A stretch of DNA of 44,113 nucleotides from contig JAJYLG010000019.1 of assembly GCA_021787985.1 (NCBI GenBank), forward strand, positions 1 to 44,113, in the 5' to 3' direction. This stretch comes from Chloroflexota bacterium (GTDB lineage: Bacteria > Chloroflexota > Dehalococcoidia > DSGV01). The position numbers were made by a program, and so were the translations under genes. The notes under the pieces were generated by a model, which was not told the origin of the DNA, searched no databases, and saw nothing but the letters and a program-made list of their open reading frames with translations. Position 1 is the stretch's first letter; every line of letters begins with the position of its first letter. Below, one piece after another: positions 34,407-41,042 of this stretch.

Positions 34407-34568
34407 TCAGGACGGCACGGGGCGCTTGAAGAAGAGGATGAAGAGCGTGCCACCCAGCGGGACGGCAGTCACCATCTCCCAGCCTTCGGCCCCGAACTGC
34501 TCGACGCGGGCAATCTCCTGGCGGTTCGCCGTGTCGACGGTCAGCCAGGCGTGCTGCCACCGTTGCAT
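34407..34568 (-). CDS. Small DUF4177-like protein
   Basis: This 53-residue protein reads MQRWQHAWLTVDTANRQEIARV, then EQFGAEGWEMVTAVPLGGTLFILFFKRP. The 'LNxLGAEGWELV' pattern is that of DUF4177-type small proteins, which have a short beta-alpha-beta fold of unknown role. The ATG at 34568 has a GGAG ribosome site; a longer frame to 34613 adds only low-complexity residues. It faces the nuo operon end. Confidence 0.6.
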   Translation of the reverse strand: MQRWQHAWLTVDTANRQEIARVEQFGAEGWEMVTAVPLGGTLFILFFKRPVPS

Positions 34569-34690
34569 CGTTCGCGCTCCTTGGCAGGCGGGTCGGGCCG
34601 CGGGGCCCGCCACGGGCAGTATGCCATGCGCGCGGGTTGCAGTCGCCGCGCAGCGGCGGCTGGGCTATGCTGCGCGCGGAAGGGGGTCAG

Positions 34691-35500
34691 ATGAGCGAGC
34701 TGAATGTCGACGGGGTGACGCTGTCCTACCGGGAGGCGGGTCAGGGACCGGCCGTGGTCCTGCTGCATGGTTTCACGGGGAACTCGCGCAACTGGGCGCT
34801 GCAGATCCGGCCGTTGGTCGAGGGCGGTTTCCGTACGGTCTCACCCGACCTTCGCGGCCACGGGCTCTCGGGGCGACCGGAGGACCCCGGAGCATACGCC
34901 ATCACCCGGCTGGCGGCGGACATTGTGGCGCTCGCCGACCATCTGGGGCTCGACCGCTTCTTCCTGGCGGGCCACTCGATGGGCGGGATGGTCGCCCAGG
35001 AGGTGGCGCTCGTCGCGGCCGACCGGGTCCGCGGCCTGGTGCTGGTGGACACGTCGCACGGCCCGTTCGATCTGGCCGACCGCGCACGACGCGAGGAGCT
35101 GGTGCGCATCGCGCGCGAGCAGGGGATGGAGGCGGTCTTCGAGTACCAGTTCAACCACAGCCCGCTGGCGTCCGTGTACCAGCAGATGCCTGAGGAGAAC
35201 GTGCGCGTGTGGCGGCAGGAGTTCGTGATGACGGCGCCGGCGGCGTATGTGGGCGGGCAGGCGGCGATGACGGGCCGCCGCGACACCCTACCGCGGTTGG
35301 CGACGCTGGCCATCCCGGCGCTGGTGGTGGTGGGCAGCGGCGACACGCCGTTCGTCGAGCCGTCGCAGCGGATGGCCGCCGCGCTGCCGCAAGGCGAGCT
35401 GCGGATCATCGAGGGCGCGGGCCACAGCCCGATGTTCGAGGCACCCGGCGAGTTCACCGCGCTGCTGCTCGAGTTCCTGCGCCGCGCCGCGGGCGCCTGA
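34691..35500 (+). CDS. Alpha/beta hydrolase
   Basis: This 269-residue serine hydrolase has its full catalytic set: the nucleophile S96 in GHSMGG, D218 in VVGSGDTPF, H245 in GAGHSPMFE, and the HGFTGNSRNW oxyanion loop. The overall layout matches esterase/3-oxoadipate enol-lactonase-like members; the substrate is unknown. The ATG at 34691 follows GGGGG. It converges with clpP, 15 bases apart. Confidence 0.88.
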   Translation: MSELNVDGVTLSYREAGQGPAVVLLHGFTGNSRNWALQIRPLVEGGFRTVSPDLRGHGLSGRPEDPGAYAITRLAADIVALADHLGLDRFFLAGHSMGGMVAQEVALVAADRVRGLVLVDTSHGPFDLADRARREELVRIAREQGMEAVFEYQFNHSPLASVYQQMPEENVRVWRQEFVMTAPAAYVGGQAAMTGRRDTLPRLATLAIPALVVVGSGDTPFVEPSQRMAAALPQGELRIIEGAGHSPMFEAPGEFTALLLEFLRRAAGA

Positions 35501-35515
35501 ACGTCGCGGGGCGGG

Positions 35516-36154
35516 TCAGAACGTGCGCCGGTTCTGCGGCTCGTGGTCAGCCGGGTCGTCGGGATACTCGAGCAGGTCGTCGACCAGACCCAGCTCGACG
35601 CACTCGCCCGCGGTGAGGAAGCGGTCGTGCCCCGAGTAGACGAAACGGCGCCACCAGCCGATGTCCTTGTGGCCGGTCCGCGTGGCGAAGATGTTGCTGA
35701 CGAGGTACTGGTAGTGGTCGGCGAGCTTCTGGTAGTCTCGGAAGATCTTGTTGTCCTCGCCGGAGAGCAGCCAGGAGGAGGAGTGCAGCATCATCGTGGA
35801 GAGGCCGCCCATGGACCGCCGGTCGCCGGCCTGGACGAGGACGGAGGCCATGGAGTAGGCATAGCCCAGCACCACGGTGTTCACCTTGACGTGGAACTGG
35901 TGCTGCACGCGGTGGATCGCCTCGATCATGGCCAGGCCAGGGCCCACGCTGCCGCCGCCGCTGCTGATATAGACGGTGATCGGCAGCTCGGGACGCCCCT
36001 CGCGTCCCAGCGCCATCAGCAGCAGCGACTTCGAGAACATCTCGGCCGACTCATCGTCGATGTCGCGCACGTAGTAGATGCCGCGCGCCTCCAGCTCGGC
36101 GCGCTGGGCGGTGTACTGGCGCAGCATGTCCTCGAGGCGGGGGACGTTGACCAC
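35516..36154 (-). CDS. clpP: ClpP-like serine protease
   Basis: This 212-residue ClpP-fold protease should form a barrel of two heptameric rings. The catalytic triad is in place as S101 (GYAYSMASVL), H124 (MMLHSSS) and D177 (SGHDRFLTAGE). ISSGGGSVGPGLAMIEAI forms the substrate strand and helix. The sequence around the nucleophile and the WWRRFVYS insertion depart from the main ClpP, so this is probably a paralogue. No clpX or clpA is adjacent. The GTG at 36154 follows GGAGGG. It is divergent from the response regulator gene. Confidence 0.88.
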   Translation of the reverse strand: MVNVPRLEDMLRQYTAQRAELEARGIYYVRDIDDESAEMFSKSLLLMALGREGRPELPITVYISSGGGSVGPGLAMIEAIHRVQHQFHVKVNTVVLGYAYSMASVLVQAGDRRSMGGLSTMMLHSSSWLLSGEDNKIFRDYQKLADHYQYLVSNIFATRTGHKDIGWWRRFVYSGHDRFLTAGECVELGLVDDLLEYPDDPADHEPQNRRTF

Positions 36155-36195
36155 GGTGCAGCCCTCCGGCTGGAGATCCGATGGGGAACCGTTCC

Positions 36196-36201
36196 TATAC
36201 T
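36196..36201 (+). promoter_or_regulatory. Candidate -10 box of the response regulator gene
   Basis: TATACT lies 39 bases before the ATG at 36241. No good -35 hexamer is visible, so activator dependence is possible. Confidence 0.35.
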
Positions 36202-36240
36202 AGACTGCTGCCAGTACACGCGCATCGAAGGGTGGGACCG

Positions 36241-36990
36241 ATGACGCCGTCCGGCCCCGGCCCGGTCGGGGGGTACGACGAGGCGAAGCGGGCGCTGGAG
36301 CGCATGGAAAGCGGCAGCCCGCGTCGCCGCATCAAGCTGGTCATCGCGGACGACCACGCGGTGCTGCGGCAGGCGCTGCGCCTGCTGCTGGAGATGCAGG
36401 ACGAGGTGGAGGTGGTCGGCGACGTCGGTAACGGCCGCGAGGCGGTCGAGGCGGCGGAGCGGCTGAAGCCGGATGTCGTCCTGATGGACATGGTCATGCC
36501 AGGGCTGAACGGCCTCGACGCCACGCGCCAGATCCGCCGGCGCGCGCCGGACACCCGCGTGGTAATGCTCACCGGCTACGTTGACGATGACCAGATCCTG
36601 GAGGCGCTCCGGGCCGGCGCTTCCGGCTACCTGGCCAAGCGGAGCGATGTGCGCGAGCTGCTGCTGGCGATCCAGGTCGTGCACCGCGGCAATCCATACT
36701 TGAGCGAGTCGCTCTCCGAGGGTCGCACCGTGAGTGACCTGCTGCTGCAGGCGCATCAGAGCACCGCGGAGGAAGGTGACCCGCTGACGGAACGGGAGCG
36801 GGAGGTGCTGCAGCTCGTGGCGGAGGGCCACTCGAACCAGCGCATCGCCGAGCAGCTCTTCCTCTCCGTGAAGACCGTCGAAGCGCACCGGGCGCACATC
36901 ATGGCGAAGCTCCACGCGCAGAGCCGAACGGACCTGATCCGTTACGCTATCCGCAAGGGGATGATCGCGCTTGAGCCGGGAGACCCGTGA
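36241..36990 (+). CDS. LuxR/NarL-type response regulator
   Basis: This 249-residue protein has an N-terminal receiver domain (about residues 31-150) with the acidic pair D37-D38, the phospho-acceptor D83 in VVLMDMVMPG, T111 and K133. The C-terminal LuxR helix-turn-helix is LTEREREVLQLVAEGHSNQR, then IAEQLFLSVKTVEAHRAHIMAKL. A 30-residue Gly/Pro-rich leader precedes the receiver. I chose the ATG at 36241; an upstream in-frame ATG would lie across the -10 box. No histidine kinase gene is adjacent. Confidence 0.93.
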   Translation: MTPSGPGPVGGYDEAKRALERMESGSPRRRIKLVIADDHAVLRQALRLLLEMQDEVEVVGDVGNGREAVEAAERLKPDVVLMDMVMPGLNGLDATRQIRRRAPDTRVVMLTGYVDDDQILEALRAGASGYLAKRSDVRELLLAIQVVHRGNPYLSESLSEGRTVSDLLLQAHQSTAEEGDPLTEREREVLQLVAEGHSNQRIAEQLFLSVKTVEAHRAHIMAKLHAQSRTDLIRYAIRKGMIALEPGDP

Positions 36991-37414
36991 CCCGGGCGCC
37001 GGCGAGACCGCGCCGCCCACCTGCCGCGTGGGGCGCTGGTGGCGGCCGTGCCGCGGGCCGGCCATCGGCGCCTGCGTTTACTGCAGCCGCGCTTTCTGCG
37101 CCCGCCACGGGCGGGACCTGCCGGACGGCGAGTCGGTCTGCGCGCGGCCGCGTTGTCAGCGCAAGCGTGCCGACCTGCAGGACCACCTGCGCTGGCGGGA
37201 GCGCGCGCTGCAACGCGCGAGCGCGCGCCGCTGCGGCATCGAGGGCTGCCCGGAGGAGCCCGAGGGCCAGTGCAGCAAGTGCCAGGCGATCTTCTGCGCC
37301 CTGCACCTGCGCGACCGTACCATCGTCCACCGCGAGTGGGCCGGAGCCGCCCGACGGCGCGCCAGCGTGTGCGAGCATTGCTGGGGTCGGCGCGGGCTCT
37401 GGTCGTTCCGCTGA
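36971..37414 (+). CDS. Duplicated cysteine-rich zinc-binding protein
   Basis: I do not recognise this 147-residue protein, but it has two copies of one metal-binding pattern. Copy 1 is C27-x7-CxxC-x4-CxxH, ending at H46, and is followed by C57 and C62. Copy 2 is C-x7-CxxC-x4-CxxH within CPEEPEGQCSKC and QAIFCALH, followed by the CEHC pair. A basic helix (LRWRERALQRASAR) links them. Zinc binding is inferred from these patterns. The TTG start at 36971 overlaps the regulator gene by 20 bases, and the start is uncertain; the Cys-rich frame itself is clear. A GNAT gene follows by 18 bases. Confidence 0.65.
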   Translation: MSRETRDPGAGETAPPTCRVGRWWRPCRGPAIGACVYCSRAFCARHGRDLPDGESVCARPRCQRKRADLQDHLRWRERALQRASARRCGIEGCPEEPEGQCSKCQAIFCALHLRDRTIVHREWAGAARRRASVCEHCWGRRGLWSFR

Positions 37415-37432
37415 TTCGCCCTGGAGGAGCTG

Positions 37433-37984
37433 ATGCAGTTTACCGACCGCTACCCGCGGCGCTTCGAGGCGGACGACGGCGCCGCGTTCACCATCCGTCC
37501 CCTCGCCCACGGCGATGAGGACGCGTTGTGGCAGTTCTTCCGCTCCGTGCCCGAGGTGGACCGGTTCTGGCTGCGGGAGGACGTGGGCAAGCGCGAGATC
37601 GTGCGCCGCTGGGTCGAGGATCTGGACTACGAGCGGGTGCTGCCGATCGTGGCGTTGCAGGACGACCGTATCGTGGCGGACGCGACGCTGCATCGGCGGG
37701 CGTATGGCGCGCAGCGGCACCTGGGCGAGCTGCGGGTAGTGGTCGCGCCCACGGCGCGCAGCCGCGGCCTGGGCTACGCGATGCTGGCCGAGCTGGTGGA
37801 CGTGGCCGCGACGGCCGGCCTGCAACGGTTGGAGGTCGAGGTGGCCGCCGGGGCGCAGGGAGCGGCGCTCGAGGCCTGCGCCCGTCTGGGCTTCGAGCAG
37901 GCGGCCGTGATCCCCGGCCACCTGCGCGGCCCGGACGGCCGTCCCGCCGACCTGATGATCCTGGTGCTCGATCTTGCGGAGTGA
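37433..37984 (+). CDS. GNAT N-acetyltransferase
   Basis: This 183-residue protein is a single GNAT domain. Motif A is LRVVVAPTARSRGLGYAMLAEL at about residues 101-122, with the acetyl-CoA-binding RSRGLG loop, and the preceding ATLHRRAYGAQRHLGEL forms strand 4. The C-terminal RLGFEQAAVIPGHLRGPDGRPADLMIL ends as in many peptide or small-molecule acetyltransferases. GGAGGAG precedes the ATG at 37433. The substrate is unknown. It is probably cotranscribed with the zinc-binding protein. Confidence 0.87.
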   Translation: MQFTDRYPRRFEADDGAAFTIRPLAHGDEDALWQFFRSVPEVDRFWLREDVGKREIVRRWVEDLDYERVLPIVALQDDRIVADATLHRRAYGAQRHLGELRVVVAPTARSRGLGYAMLAELVDVAATAGLQRLEVEVAAGAQGAALEACARLGFEQAAVIPGHLRGPDGRPADLMILVLDLAE

Positions 37985-38134
37985 GGGCCGCGCCCCGGTA
38001 GCGCGACGCGATGGCGCGTTTGCCATCGGCGGACGGCGTGGCGGCCCGCTTGGACTCCGGACCATGCCCACGGTGCTTGCACCCGCTTGCTCTGTCCATG
38101 CTGCCGCCGGTCAGACCGGCCGATACTTCGACCG

Positions 38135-39208
38135 ATGAGACGTGCGCTCCTGACGTTATTACCGCTGTCCCTGGGCCTTCTCGCTGCCGCCTGCGCCGGC
38201 GGGGGAGGCCAGCCCCGCCTTGGCAGCCCCACTCCCGGCGCGCCTCGCGCTTCAGCCTCTCCGGGTCCGCGGACGCTCTTCGGCGTTGCCGGCCTGGTCC
38301 CGCGCCACTACCCGGGCGCGTCGGCGGCAGACTGGCAGGACCTGTACGCGCGGATTCCGGAGATGGGATCGTTGCTGGGGTTGCCTGCAAGCTGGCGCGC
38401 CACGTCCGGTTCCCCGGGGGGAATACCCGACGTCATCACGACGCAATTCGAGCTCGGCAAACGATCCGGCTTCACCCCCGTCGTGATACTCGGATTCGCC
38501 GACGACAGCCCCCGAGGACCCGTCCTGACCATCGACTGGTCTGATCCTGCTCAGCGCGACGCGTTCCGCCGTATGGCCGTCGCCATCGCGGACAAGTATC
38601 ATCCCCGCTTCCTCGGCATCGGCAACGAGGTCAACCGCATCTGGATGGTCAATCCGCAGGCCTTCGACCTCTTCGTGGCCGCCTACGCCGAGATCTACGA
38701 CGCGGTCAAGGCCGTGTCCCCGCGGACGCAGGTGTTCACGGTGTTCCAGCTCGAGTTGATGAAGGGGGGTGGCTTCCTCGTCGACGGAGCTCGATCGCGA
38801 CCGCCGCAGTGGGACCTGGTCGAGCGCTTCGCCGGGAAGCTCGATCTGGTCGCTTTCACGACCTATCCGTTCCTCGACTACAAGGCGCCGGCGGACATAC
38901 CGGACGATTACTTCCGGGAGGCGGCGGCTCGTGTTCGCCGCCCCATCGCGCTGACCGAGGTCGGCTGGCCGTCGCGACCCATCGCCGGCGCCGAGGCGAG
39001 CGGCTACGGCGGGACTCCCGAAGAGCAGGCCGAGTTCGTCAGGCGCCTCTTCACGCTCCTCGCGGGCGTGCGACCGTCCTTCGTCCTCTGGTCCTTTCCG
39101 CACGACATCGGGCCCGGGCCGTCCGTGGCGTTCGCCAGCGTTTCCCTGCGCGAGAACGACGGCACCGCGAAGCCTGCCCTCGAGGTGTGGCGTCAGCTCA
39201 CCCGCTGA
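38135..39208 (+). CDS. Lipoprotein with clan GH-A-type glycosidase domain
   Basis: This 357-residue protein has a signal peptide ending in a lipobox, LLAAAC, with the lipidated Cys at residue 20, then a Pro/Ser-rich linker. The rest looks like a TIM-barrel glycoside hydrolase: the probable acid/base E165 in GIGNEVNRIW and the nucleophile E275 in IALTEVGWPS, with FTTYPFLD between. TEVGWPS is the hallmark of GH17-like and related families acting on beta-glucans. The exact family and substrate are inferred. The gap 37985-38134 upstream shows no other feature. Confidence 0.8.
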   Translation: MRRALLTLLPLSLGLLAAACAGGGGQPRLGSPTPGAPRASASPGPRTLFGVAGLVPRHYPGASAADWQDLYARIPEMGSLLGLPASWRATSGSPGGIPDVITTQFELGKRSGFTPVVILGFADDSPRGPVLTIDWSDPAQRDAFRRMAVAIADKYHPRFLGIGNEVNRIWMVNPQAFDLFVAAYAEIYDAVKAVSPRTQVFTVFQLELMKGGGFLVDGARSRPPQWDLVERFAGKLDLVAFTTYPFLDYKAPADIPDDYFREAAARVRRPIALTEVGWPSRPIAGAEASGYGGTPEEQAEFVRRLFTLLAGVRPSFVLWSFPHDIGPGPSVAFASVSLRENDGTAKPALEVWRQLTR

Positions 39209-39335
39209 CGGGTCCGGCACTCGTTGCGGGCGCCCTCGCCCAGGTGGGGCATCGCCGGCATGCGGTAGACGGGTGGCCCGCTCGGCAGCGCCCGGCGACC
39301 CGCGGCACCGGTCGCCGGAGCGCCCGCCGACGCAA

Positions 39336-39911
39336 TCAGCGCTCGCCGTGAGCCGCTTCGAACTCGCCCCGCAGGATGCCCATCAGGATCGCGTCGTGGT
39401 GCTCGCCCTGGGCGTAGTGATGCTGGCGCAGCCGCCCCTCCTCGCGGAATCCGACCTTGAGGTAGCTGCGCCGCCCGCGCTCGTTGAAGTCGTACACGCG
39501 CAGCCAGACGCGGTGCAGGTTCAGCTCGCGGAAACCCCAGCGGAGAAGCGCGATGATGGCGTCCGTGCCGTAGCCGCGGCCCAGGTATTCGCGTTCGCCA
39601 ACCATGATGCCGAGCTCGGCGATGCGGGCGACCTGGTCCAGCCGGTGCAACCCGATGTTGCCGATGTGGATCCCGTCGCGCGTCTCGATGGCGAAGAGGA
39701 AGTCATCGGGCCCCGAGGCGCTGGTGCCCTCGACCCAGCGCCGCTGCTCAGCGGTGGATAGCGGGTAGCGGTTCTGCAACGTTCGCTGGATCTCGGGGTC
39801 ATTCATCCAGAAGTAGTCGCGCTCCAGGTCGCCGGGCTCGACGGCGCGCAGCCGGGTGAGCTTCCCCTCGATGAGCGCGTACGGCAGGCGCGGCGCGTCC
39901 TGCATCGTCAT
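39336..39911 (-). CDS. RimJ/RimL-type GNAT acetyltransferase
   Basis: This 191-residue protein is a RimJ-like GNAT. It has IEGKLTRLRAVEPGDLE at the start, ELGIMVGEREYLGRGYGTDAIIALLRW as motif A with the GRGYGT acetyl-CoA loop, and WLRVYDFNERGRRSYLKVGF as motif B. RimJ relatives acetylate ribosomal proteins, antibiotics or amino acids; the target here is unknown. The ATG at 39911 lies 7 bases after the SDR stop, so the two are one operon. Confidence 0.88.
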   Translation of the reverse strand: MTMQDAPRLPYALIEGKLTRLRAVEPGDLERDYFWMNDPEIQRTLQNRYPLSTAEQRRWVEGTSASGPDDFLFAIETRDGIHIGNIGLHRLDQVARIAELGIMVGEREYLGRGYGTDAIIALLRWGFRELNLHRVWLRVYDFNERGRRSYLKVGFREEGRLRQHHYAQGEHHDAILMGILRGEFEAAHGER

Positions 39912-39918
39912 GCCGCCG

Positions 39919-40710
39919 CTAGACCGGGTACTCGATCGTGCCGCCGTCGACCTGGAGCAGCGCGCCGGTGACCTGCCGGGCCGCCTCCGAGCAGAGGTAG
40001 GCGACGGCGGCGCCCAGGTCGTCGGGCGAGCCCAGACGGCCGACGGGCACCTTGCGCGCTTCCCGGGCAAGCACCTCATCGAGCGGCATCCCCTCCGCTT
40101 CAGCGCGCGACCGGTAGCCAGGCAGCAGCCGTTCGGTGAGCGTCGCCCCGGGCAGGACCGCGTTCACCGTGATGCCCTGCGCGGCGACCTCGCGCGACAG
40201 GGTCTTCAGCATGCCGACCGAGGCGAGCCGTAGCGCGTTGGAGAGCACGAAGCGCGGCAGCGGCTGTTTCACGGTGAGCGACTCCACCGCGACGATCCGC
40301 CCCCATCCCGCGGCGCGCATGCCCGGCAGGACCGCGCGGATGAGGCGGATCTTGCTCATCAGGACGAGGTCGAAGGCGTGCTGCCAATCGTCGTCCGAGA
40401 AGTCGTCGAAACGGCCGAGCGGCGGGCCGCCGGCGTTCGCCACCAGCACGGTCGGTGAGCCGAGGCGGCGGGTCGTCTCCGCTACCGCGCGGCCGACGCC
40501 CTCGGAGGTCGCCAGGTCGGCCGGCACGGCGATGGCCGTGGCGCCGGTCTCTTCGGCGAGCTCCGCGGTCGCGCGTTCGAGCGGCTCCTCGCGACGCGCC
40601 ACGAGCGCCACGCGGCAACCTTCGCGCGCCAGCGCGCGGGCGCAGGCAAAGCCGATCCCCTGGCTCGCGCCACCGACGAGCACAACGCGGCCGCCAACGC
40701 CCAGCTCCAT
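39919..40710 (-). CDS. SDR-fold protein lacking the catalytic YxxxK
   Basis: This 263-residue protein has a Rossmann fold of the FabG type: GGASQGIGFACA binds the dinucleotide, VANAGG is in place, and the C-terminus reads VTGALLQVDGGT. However, the place of the catalytic YxxxK reads VLSNALRLA, so Tyr is Leu and Lys is Leu, and the usual catalytic Ser sits in VESLTVKQ. It may bind nucleotide without classical reductase activity, or belong to a divergent SDR subgroup. GGAGGGGG precedes the ATG at 40710. It is divergent from the riboswitch operon. Confidence 0.85.
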   Translation of the reverse strand: MELGVGGRVVLVGGASQGIGFACARALAREGCRVALVARREEPLERATAELAEETGATAIAVPADLATSEGVGRAVAETTRRLGSPTVLVANAGGPPLGRFDDFSDDDWQHAFDLVLMSKIRLIRAVLPGMRAAGWGRIVAVESLTVKQPLPRFVLSNALRLASVGMLKTLSREVAAQGITVNAVLPGATLTERLLPGYRSRAEAEGMPLDEVLAREARKVPVGRLGSPDDLGAAVAYLCSEAARQVTGALLQVDGGTIEYPV

Positions 40711-40722
40711 CGCCCCCTCCGG

Positions 40723-40751
40723 TTGAAGCAATCCGATCGAGATGCTAGAGT
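40723..40751 (+). promoter_or_regulatory. Promoter of the cobalamin-riboswitch operon
   Basis: TTGAAG (40723-40728) and TAGAGT (40746-40751) are exactly 17 bases apart. Transcription would start near 40758, just before the aptamer, giving a leader of about 285 bases. Confidence 0.6.
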
Positions 40752-40764
40752 GACGCCATCGTAC

Positions 40765-40890
40765 CGAGGTACGACGCACCCGTACAACCGCAGAGCAACG
40801 GATGGGGAGTCCGGGGAAGCCGGTGAGAGTCCGGCGCTGTCCCGCAACGGTGTGTCCGCCCCCGCGGATGAGCCCGAGTACCGACCCCCG
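40765..40890 (+). promoter_or_regulatory. Cobalamin (B12) riboswitch aptamer
   Basis: The leader has the B12-box core GTCCGGCGCTGTCCCGCAAC at 40829-40848, preceded by GGGGAAGCCGGTGAGA and followed by GATGAGCCCGAGTACCGACC at about 40867-40886, the equivalent of the family's GAGCCAGGAGACCTGCC end. These are the conserved elements of adenosyl/hydroxocobalamin riboswitches. The outer boundaries are approximate. It lies between a promoter and an intrinsic terminator upstream of a surface protein and an ECF transporter, so cobalamin should shut the operon off. Confidence 0.9.
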
Positions 40891-40928
40891 CCATCTGTCG
40901 ATGGCCTTCGCGGCAAAGGCACGGACAG

Positions 40929-40986
40929 GCGTTCGCCCCCCGGCGAACGCTGCGCCCCCGAACCGAGAAGCGGCCGGGGGCTTTCT
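40929..40986 (+). terminator. Intrinsic terminator of the riboswitch expression platform
   Basis: Two hairpins follow the aptamer. The first, 40929-40950, has 9-bp arms GCGTTCGCC/GGCGAACGC. The second, 40954-40981, has the stem GCCCCCG/CGGGGGC with an inner CCG/CGG pair and is followed by TTTCTT, as in a Rho-independent terminator. The second hairpin would stop transcription about 60 bases before the first gene. Confidence 0.75.
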
Positions 40987-41042
40987 TGTGCTCCTGCCAG
41001 GGCCATCGGGGCGTGGTGCGATGTAGTCAGGGAGGGGCACGG

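Noticed and set aside
34765-34785. parS-like string GGTTTCACGGGGAAC
   Set aside because: The central palindrome is broken (CACGGGG instead of CACGTG), and it encodes the conserved HGFTGN loop of a hydrolase.
40260-40280. parS-like string TGTTTCACGGTGAGC
   Set aside because: Only the left half matches; the right arm lacks GAAAC.
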